Assembly (NCBI GenBank): GCA_017478725.1
Contig: JAFVDD010000047.1
Coordinates: 1 to 36,950, forward strand
Source of the DNA: Paludibacteraceae bacterium
GTDB lineage: Bacteria > Bacteroidota > Bacteroidia > Bacteroidales > Paludibacteraceae
DNA length: 36,950 nucleotides
Direction of reading: 5' to 3'
The position numbers and the translations under genes are program-made. This document shows positions 32,054 to 36,950 of the stretch, one piece after another. How positions within the stretch are numbered: position 1 is the first letter of the stretch; each line of letters opens with the position of its first letter. The notes beneath the pieces are model-generated. The model made no database searches. It worked only from the letters and a program-made list of their open reading frames with translations, and was not told the DNA's origin.

Positions 32054-34768
32054 CTAAAATTTGATTTGCAATGAAAAACTATAAGTCCGGCTCACCGGGT
32101 ACGACCGTTTGTCATCTACGCCGAGTGTGTTGTTGAGTACCGTGCTGTTGATGATAGGCGTCAAGCCCGAATAGCTGGTGATAGTGGCCATGTTGTTCAC
32201 GCTCACCGACAACCTGAGCGAAGAGATGTTATACTTCTTCTGCGGCTGGATGCTGATGGCGGACGGCTGATATGTCCATCCTATCGTTACGTAATCGATG
32301 TTCACGTAATCGCCTCTCTCCAGCCAGTAGTCACTCACTGTCAGGTCGTCTATGTTTTTCTCCGGTGCTCCCCTCATCACGTTGTAGAAAGGCAGACTGC
32401 CCATGTTCATGTAGCTCAGCGATGTGCCGTTGTATATTTTATGTCCGAAAGCCCCGTTCAGCTGGACGCTCAGGTCAAACTGTTTGTATCGCACGTTGAT
32501 ATTGCTGCCTAACATCACTTTGGGTGTCGCCTGACCGCACACACGTCTGTCGCCGCCGTCAGAAAGATCAACATACCCGTCGCCGTCAATATCCTCTATC
32601 GCATAATGCCTCTCGCCGTTCTCGTCAACATCCAGTCCCGTACAATGCGGCAGATAGAATACGCCCAGCGGATAGCCCGGAATCTGATAGACCACATCGG
32701 TATTGCCGCCGTGCAGACCGGCGCCGTTCACACCCGCAATAGGGGTATAGGTCGGCGCAGTCAGATATTCGTCTCTGTAATAGCCGTTCAGCGAGATTAA
32801 CTTGTTTTGCTGCCACGTCAGGTTCAAGCCGATGTTCACATCCCAATCGCGCGTTTGTACGGCTGACAGAGCAAAACCGATCTCCACGCCTTGGTTCTGC
32901 ATCTTGCCCAGGTTGGCCAGCATCTTGTCAAAGATGAACGGCGGCACCGGCACGGTGTAATTATACAGCATGTCGTAGATGTACGAATAGTAGTAATCGG
33001 CGGTCAGCAGCACGCGGTTGTGCCAGAAACCCCATTCCATGCCTGCGTTCGCCGTCTGCGTCTTTTCCCATGTCAGGTCGGGGTTGGCGTTACGGCTCGG
33101 ACCTGTAATCACGTTCTGCAATCCGTCCGTTTCTGTGATTCCTGTCGGCACCATCAGATCCAGCGACTGATAGGCGGCTATACCTCCTAAGTTGCCCGAC
33201 AAACCCCAGCCGCCGCGGATGTTCAGACGCGTGATCTCGTCCACTTCCGCCAACCAGCTCTCTTTCTTCATGTCCCAGGCGATACTGGCTGAGGGAAAGA
33301 AACCCCATTTGTGCCCTTTGCTGGCTACCGAACTGGCATCCCCGCGGGCGGTTAGTGTTACTGTGTAACGACCCAATCCCGTGTAACTGATGCGCCCCAT
33401 CACACTCGCCATCCTCTGGCGCTCGTAACTGCTGCCTGTCCCTTCCCATAAACGCATGGCGCCTATCGACAAGTTGTCATAGCCGTAAGCGTTGGACGCC
33501 AGACGGTTGGCGGTGACATGGAATCCCGTAGCGGTGCGACCCTGCAGCTCGCCTAAGATATTGGCTTCCAAATGGTGGCTTTCGCCCCAGTCATGAGCAT
33601 ATCGGATCATCGCATTGGTTAACCACACATTGGTTTTACCGGCGCCGCGATACACCTTGCCCGTACTCTCCATATAGGTCGGATAGAAATAACTGTCGTC
33701 GTCCGAGTCGTAACTGTAACTGCCGTATATCGAAGCGGTCAGGCCGTGGCCGATGTTACCCGTCAGCCGCAAATGCGTGTTGAAATGCATGGCGTCATTA
33801 TGCTTCTTGATATCCAACAGACCCAGCGGATTGTTTATCTGGCTGGCGTCGGTATAACCGTCATAGCCTCCGCTGGCGTTGCGTGAGGTCGGAAAAGTGG
33901 GGTTGAACGCCGCGGCGGAATAGAAAGTCTTCTGCACGTCGTTCAGGTACTGGTTCTTGCCGATAGCGCCGAACAATCCCAGATCAATCGTCAGATGTTT
34001 GTCCAGCACATGCTGGGTGACATCCACTTTGGCCGTCAGGTTTTTGGTGCCTGTCTCGCGTACGATACTGTTGTCCTGGCTGTAACTGATAGCGCCGCGG
34101 TACATGCCGTTCTCCGTGCCGCCGCCTAAGGATATATGGTGGTTCTGCACAAAGCCCGTACGGATAATCTCGCGCTGCCAGTCGGTGGAGGCGCCGCGGT
34201 CGGAAATCTTCAGGCCGTGGTCTGCCGTTACCTGCCGGTACTCGTCTGCGCTCAGCATTGGCAGATACTTGTCCGCGTGGGCGAATCCTACGTTGCCTGC
34301 ATAACTTACTGAAAACTTGCCTATTGCGCCTCTGCGCGTGCGTACCTCTATCACACCTGCGGCGCCGCGTGCTCCGTATTGGGCTGTCTGGGCGGCATCC
34401 TTCAGAATAGTGAACGACTCGATATCTCCCGGAAAAATAGTGGACAGGGTGCGGAGATCCGATGACATACCGTCTATGATTACCAGCGGTTCGTTGCCGC
34501 CTGTCAGCGAGTGGTTGCCTCGCACACGGACCGACGACAGCATGGCTTCCGGGTTGGTGTTCGAGCCTACGGAGACACCAGCTGCCTGCCCGTTGAAGAT
34601 ATCCAGCGAGTTGGTGAGGTGGCCCCGTTGCTGGGTCTCTACGCGCAGGGTGTCGGTCAGCGACTCCTGCTGACTGATGTCAGTGGTTGCCGTTTTACGC
34701 GGTGCCGCAATGACCAGCATTGGCAGACCGGTCAACAACAAGATAGAAAATATTGATTTCTTAGCCAT
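32054..34768 (-). CDS. SusC-family TonB-dependent transporter lacking the usual N-terminal domain
   Basis: This is the outer-membrane barrel partner of the adjacent SusD protein. The ATG at 34768 (MAKKSIFSILLLTGLPMLVIAA) gives 904 aa with a good signal peptide. An upstream in-frame ATG at 34810 falls inside the promoter and is not used. The plug has VRVRGNHSLTGGNEPLVIIDGM, FPGDIESFTILKDAAQTAQYGARGAAGVIEV (about residues 80-140). SusC proteins usually begin with a carboxypeptidase-regulatory domain and a DEVVVVGYG-like TonB box. Here the mature protein goes almost straight to the plug, with only DTLRVETQQRG in that position. A CAG-type array near residues 832-844 encodes YQPSAISIQPQKK inside the barrel. 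Confidence 0.92.
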   Translation of the reverse strand: MAKKSIFSILLLTGLPMLVIAAPRKTATTDISQQESLTDTLRVETQQRGHLTNSLDIFNGQAAGVSVGSNTNPEAMLSSVRVRGNHSLTGGNEPLVIIDGMSSDLRTLSTIFPGDIESFTILKDAAQTAQYGARGAAGVIEVRTRRGAIGKFSVSYAGNVGFAHADKYLPMLSADEYRQVTADHGLKISDRGASTDWQREIIRTGFVQNHHISLGGGTENGMYRGAISYSQDNSIVRETGTKNLTAKVDVTQHVLDKHLTIDLGLFGAIGKNQYLNDVQKTFYSAAAFNPTFPTSRNASGGYDGYTDASQINNPLGLLDIKKHNDAMHFNTHLRLTGNIGHGLTASIYGSYSYDSDDDSYFYPTYMESTGKVYRGAGKTNVWLTNAMIRYAHDWGESHHLEANILGELQGRTATGFHVTANRLASNAYGYDNLSIGAMRLWEGTGSSYERQRMASVMGRISYTGLGRYTVTLTARGDASSVASKGHKWGFFPSASIAWDMKKESWLAEVDEITRLNIRGGWGLSGNLGGIAAYQSLDLMVPTGITETDGLQNVITGPSRNANPDLTWEKTQTANAGMEWGFWHNRVLLTADYYYSYIYDMLYNYTVPVPPFIFDKMLANLGKMQNQGVEIGFALSAVQTRDWDVNIGLNLTWQQNKLISLNGYYRDEYLTAPTYTPIAGVNGAGLHGGNTDVVYQIPGYPLGVFYLPHCTGLDVDENGERHYAIEDIDGDGYVDLSDGGDRRVCGQATPKVMLGSNINVRYKQFDLSVQLNGAFGHKIYNGTSLSYMNMGSLPFYNVMRGAPEKNIDDLTVSDYWLERGDYVNIDYVTIGWTYQPSAISIQPQKKYNISSLRLSVSVNNMATITSYSGLTPIINSTVLNNTLGVDDKRSYPVSRTYSFSLQIKF
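32237..32273 (-). repeat. In-frame heptamer array, CAG type, in susC
   Basis: On the coding strand the units are TATCAGC, CGTCCGC, CATCAGC, ATCCAGC and CGCAGAAG, encoding YQPSAISIQPQK between TIGWT and KYNISSLRLSVS near the C-terminal barrel strands. Confidence 0.75.
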
Positions 34769-34787
34769 AGTTGTTTGTTCGCGACTG

Positions 34788-34818
34788 CAAAGGTACAAAA
34801 AAATTTGCATATGTCAAA
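34788..34818 (-). promoter_or_regulatory. susCD promoter
   Basis: On the minus strand, TTTG (plus 34815-34818) and TACCTTTG (plus 34788-34795) are 19 bp apart. The -7 box lies about 20 bp before the susC ATG. This promoter interlocks with the divergent one at 34804-34835. Confidence 0.8.
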
Positions 34819-34835
34819 AAAAAGTTGTACCTTTG
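34804..34835 (+). promoter_or_regulatory. Promoter of the SufT-like-lpxH-mazG operon
   Basis: TTTG at 34804-34807 and TACCTTTG at 34828-34835 are 20 bp apart, a full consensus match. It is 17 bp before the ATG at 34853 and rules out the upstream in-frame ATG at 34775, which precedes the promoter. Confidence 0.82.
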
Positions 34836-34852
34836 CGCACTTTTTTGCGAAT

Positions 34853-35167
34853 ATGAACGAGTTCTTGGAAACAGAAGAAGATATTTTGCGGATGCTCAAG
34901 ACCGTCTTTGACCCGGAAATCCCGGTCAACGTCTATGACCTCGGGCTGATCTATGGCATCGAACTCAAGGACGACGGCCTGTGTGAAATCACCATGACCC
35001 TCACGGCGCCCTCATGCCCGGCGGGCGATTTCCTGGTGGAGGATATCCGCCAGAAAGTAAGCAGCGTCAAGGGTATCAAGGATGTCAATGTCAATATTGT
35101 CTTTGAACCCGAGTGGAACAAAGACATGATGTCCGAAGAAGCCAAACTCGAGCTTGGCTTTATGTAA
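34853..35167 (+). CDS. MIP18/SufT-like (DUF59) iron-sulfur assembly protein
   Basis: The 104-aa product belongs to the MIP18 family (DUF59/SufT/PaaD-like), small proteins that help assemble or deliver Fe-S clusters. It contains FDPEIPVNVYDLGLIYGIELKD (about residues 18-39), ITMTLTAPSCPAGDFLVEDI with the conserved cysteine (about 46-65), and the C-terminal VNIVFEPEWNKDMMSEEAKLELGFM. That end is the classic xPxWxxxxxSEEAKxxLG motif. ATG 34853 is chosen because it follows a consensus promoter and aligns with family starts. No other suf genes are nearby. The stop is directly followed by the next start region. Confidence 0.9.
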   Translation: MNEFLETEEDILRMLKTVFDPEIPVNVYDLGLIYGIELKDDGLCEITMTLTAPSCPAGDFLVEDIRQKVSSVKGIKDVNVNIVFEPEWNKDMMSEEAKLELGFM

Positions 35168-35194
35168 ATGGTAAATGACCCAATGGTAAATGGC
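35165..35194 (+). repeat. Junction heptamer array at the lpxH start (AATGGTA type)
   Basis: Beginning with the stop codon TAA (35165-35167) the sequence reads TAAATGGTAAATGACCCAAT, then GGTAAATGGC. These are AATGGTA, AATGACC, cAATGGTA and AATGGCA units. They create three in-frame ATGs (35168, 35183, 35195). Confidence 0.65.
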
Positions 35195-35977
35195 ATGATT
35201 TATTTCTTGAGCGACGCACATTTGGGCAGCAGGGCTATCGAACGCGGCTGGGCGCACCAGAAACGTGTGATTGACATGCTGGAGGAGATGAGCCGCGATG
35301 CCGTCTCCATCTATTTGCTGGGCGACATGTTCGATTTCTGGATGGAGTATTACTGCCACGACCACTCCAAACGCCGTTTCGCGCCTTTCTTCAGAGAACT
35401 GAGAAGCCTCACCAAACGCGGCATACATGTGCATTTCTTCATCGGCAATCACGATCTCTGGACGTTCGGTGGCATCGAAGAAATGACCGGCTGCGAAGTC
35501 CATTACAGGCCGGCTGCTATCACACGCTACGGCAAATCTATCTATCTCTGCCACGGCGACGGAGTCATGCCTTCCGACTGGCAGACCCTCTATCCCAAGC
35601 CGGTCGTTAGGAAAATCAAACGCTTCATCTTCCTGCGCCGTGTCTTCCATACGCCTTTCCTGCAATCATGTTTCCGCTGCCTGCCTCCTGGTTGGGGCAA
35701 CCATTTCGGCTATGAATGGGCGAAGAAAAGCCGCCTCAAGGAACTGGCCAAACCCTGTCCCTACAAAGGCGAAGACAAGGAGGAACTGGTGCTCTTTGCC
35801 AAGGAGCAGGAGCGCCTCGGCAATCACCATGATTTTTATATTTTCGGCCACCGGCATATCGAACTCGACCTGCAAATCACAGCTTCCAGCCGCGTCGTCA
35901 TCCTCGGCGACTGTTTCCAGCAGTTCACTTATGCCCGCCTTGACCCCAAAGGCAACCTCACCCTGAATAATTTCTAA
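35168..35977 (+). CDS. lpxH: UDP-2,3-diacylglucosamine diphosphatase-like metallophosphoesterase (LpxH family)
   Basis: LpxH cleaves UDP-2,3-diacylglucosamine to lipid X in lipid A synthesis at the inner membrane face. The 269-aa product has all calcineurin-type metal motifs: FLSDAHLG (about residues 13-20), LLGDMFDFW (about 50-58), GNHDLW (about 93-98), LCHGDG (about 120-125) and FGHRHIEL (about 226-233). It therefore looks active. The start is uncertain. The first 9 codons (MVNDPMVNG) are made of an AATGGTA-type array, and MIYFLSDAHLG from ATG 35195 or MVNGMIYF from 35183 may be the true ends. It is co-transcribed between the SufT-like gene and mazG. A related phosphoesterase role is possible. 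Confidence 0.87.
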   Translation: MVNDPMVNGMIYFLSDAHLGSRAIERGWAHQKRVIDMLEEMSRDAVSIYLLGDMFDFWMEYYCHDHSKRRFAPFFRELRSLTKRGIHVHFFIGNHDLWTFGGIEEMTGCEVHYRPAAITRYGKSIYLCHGDGVMPSDWQTLYPKPVVRKIKRFIFLRRVFHTPFLQSCFRCLPPGWGNHFGYEWAKKSRLKELAKPCPYKGEDKEELVLFAKEQERLGNHHDFYIFGHRHIELDLQITASSRVVILGDCFQQFTYARLDPKGNLTLNNF

Positions 35978-35989
35978 TTCTTAATTTCC
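35969..35989 (+). repeat. Junction heptamer array between lpxH and mazG (AATTTCT type)
   Basis: Three consecutive units AATTTCT, AATTCTT and AATTTCC span the lpxH stop (35975-35977) and all but three bases of the 15-bp gap to mazG. They resemble the AATTCTC units at 13530-13550. Confidence 0.6.
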
Positions 35990-35992
35990 AAG

Positions 35993-36787
35993 ATGCATAC
36001 ACGCGAAGAACAATTAGCCGCTTTCTCACGGCTGCTCGATGTCATGGATACACTGCGGGAGAAATGCCCGTGGGACAGAAAGCAGACTTTCGACAGCCTG
36101 CGCGAGAACACCATCGAAGAGACTTTCGAACTGGCGTCTGCTATCAGCAAACATGATATGAATGAGATTTGCAAGGAGGCCGGCGATGTCCTTCTGCATG
36201 TGGTTTTCTATGCCAAGATGGGCAGCGAAACAGGCGATTTCGATATCGCTGATGTCTGCAACCGCCTTTGCGACAAACTCATCTTCCGCCACCCGCATGT
36301 CTATGGTACAAATGACCAAATCGAAAATGCCTCCGATGTCAGCCGTCTCTGGGAACAAGTCAAACTCAAAGAGAAAGACGGCAACAAAACTGTTCTGGGC
36401 GGCATACCCGACAGCCTGCCTTCGCTTGTCAAAGCCTACCGCATCCAGGACAAGGTGGCGAACGTCGGCTTCGATTGGGAGAAACGCGAAGATGTCTGGG
36501 AGAAAGTGAAAGAAGAAATAGCGGAGTTCGAAGCCGAAATGCGCAAAGGCGAAAATGCGACAATAGAAAAATGCGAAAATGAGTTTGGTGACCTCCTCTT
36601 CTCGCTCATCAACGCCGCACGCCTCTATAAAATCCGTCCCGACAACGCCCTCGAGCACACCAACCTCAAATTCATTCGCCGCTTCAATTATGTGGAAGCC
36701 AAGGCGAAAGAGCAAGGCAAGGAACTGAAAGAAATGTCCCTCGCCGAGATGGATGCCCTTTGGAACGAAGCAAAGAAAGCGGAATAA
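35993..36787 (+). CDS. mazG: Nucleoside triphosphate pyrophosphohydrolase MazG
   Basis: MazG hydrolyses (d)NTPs to monophosphate and pyrophosphate, cleaning the nucleotide pool and modulating stress responses. The 264-aa product has the duplicated MazG fold. The first domain contains LREKCPWDRKQTFDSLREN, the metal-binding IEETFELASAI (about residues 44-54) and EAGDVLLHVVFYAKMG (about 63-78). The linker has HPHVYG; the second domain has VGFDWEKREDVWEKVKEEIAEFEAE and NEFGDLLFSLINAARL. Residues about 182-197 (MRKGENATIEKCENE) are rich in AAATGCG-like units (36537-36582). These may be a faint heptamer array, but they cause no clear length excess. It is the last gene of its operon, and no terminator follows in the window. 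Confidence 0.94.
   Translation: MHTREEQLAAFSRLLDVMDTLREKCPWDRKQTFDSLRENTIEETFELASAISKHDMNEICKEAGDVLLHVVFYAKMGSETGDFDIADVCNRLCDKLIFRHPHVYGTNDQIENASDVSRLWEQVKLKEKDGNKTVLGGIPDSLPSLVKAYRIQDKVANVGFDWEKREDVWEKVKEEIAEFEAEMRKGENATIEKCENEFGDLLFSLINAARLYKIRPDNALEHTNLKFIRRFNYVEAKAKEQGKELKEMSLAEMDALWNEAKKAE
36537..36582 (+). repeat. Possible decayed heptamer array in mazG
   Basis: AAATGCG, CAAAGGCG, AAAATGCG, ACAATAG, AAAAATGCG and AAAATGAG follow in loose 7-9-bp spacing, related to the AATGGCG type. The surrounding protein aligns normally, so this may be chance. Confidence 0.3.
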
Positions 36788-36820
36788 TCATGAACGGATT
36801 AGACTTGATATGTTTTTTAG

Positions 36821-36852
36821 GTTGTATATTTAAAATATTAGTAGTATCTTTG
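36821..36852 (+). promoter_or_regulatory. Promoter reading out of the window
   Basis: TATCTTTG at 36845-36852 is a perfect -7 box and GTTG at 36821-36824 lies at the 20-bp spacing. The last 98 bases contain no convincing start codon or open frame, so the downstream gene would have a leader of at least about 90 nt. Confidence 0.6.
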
Positions 36853-36950
36853 CACTCGATTTACATCTAAGGAATGGATTAAGGCCGATTTTTATGTGGT
36901 GCCAGACACCGTCATAAACGTTTTGTCCCCATTTCTTATACATCTAAAAA

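Noticed and set aside
34769-34810. Upstream in-frame ATG for susC
   Set aside because: It lies upstream of or within the -33/-7 promoter, so it is not transcribed. The ATG at 34768 also gives a proper signal peptide.
34775-34852. Upstream in-frame ATGs for the SufT-like gene
   Set aside because: They lie before or inside its own promoter, and the family starts at the ATG at 34853.

Overview
The window looks like chromosomal DNA of a Bacteroidota bacterium, most probably an uncultured member of the Bacteroidales. The evidence is a murC-ftsQ-ftsA-ftsZ cluster, a SusC/SusD pair, a two-subunit 2-oxoacid:ferredoxin oxidoreductase, secreted calycin-like/PCMD and InlB-repeat proteins, and promoters of the Bacteroidetes type (TTTG, about 20 bp, TAnnTTTG) rather than E. 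coli -35/-10 boxes. I see 21 protein genes (one cut by the window edge) and no tRNA, rRNA, CRISPR array or insertion sequence.

Layout. 1-805 (-): start of glycyl-tRNA synthetase. 921-5659 (+): murC, ftsQ, ftsA, ftsZ, a tightly packed wall and division operon. 5664-10022 (-): lepA, a NhaD-type antiporter, a YqeY-domain protein and a DedA protein, converging on ftsZ. 10377-13407 (+): korA-korB. 13542-20426 (-): a 2294-residue secreted repeat protein with its own promoter. 20824-28106 (-): an apparent operon of a TonB-dependent receptor and two tandem paralogous calycin-like/PCMD proteins, closed by a terminator. 28336-34768 (-): susC-susD-htpG, closed by another terminator. 34853-36787 (+): a MIP18/SufT-like protein, an LpxH-like hydrolase and MazG. 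36788-36950: a promoter reading out of the window.

The most unusual structure is not a gene. Degenerate arrays of 7-bp units are scattered through the window. Some sit in short gene junctions and begin at or next to a stop codon (after nhaD, tonB, the SufT-like gene, lpxH and korA, and overlapping the stop of the giant gene). Others lie in-frame inside conserved enzymes (LepA, KorA twice, KorB, probably MurC) and inside the SusC and giant surface proteins, where they encode a recurring QPSAxS-type peptide. LepA, KorA and KorB look longer than is usual for their families by roughly the inserted amount. All six clear CAG-type coding arrays run in the one orientation that has no stop codons.

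A second theme is surface biology. The giant protein and both calycin/PCMD proteins end in a similar short C-terminal motif that could be a sorting tag. The giant protein and the longer PCMD protein also share the module just before it. With the TonB receptor, this suggests a secreted or surface capture system of unknown ligand.
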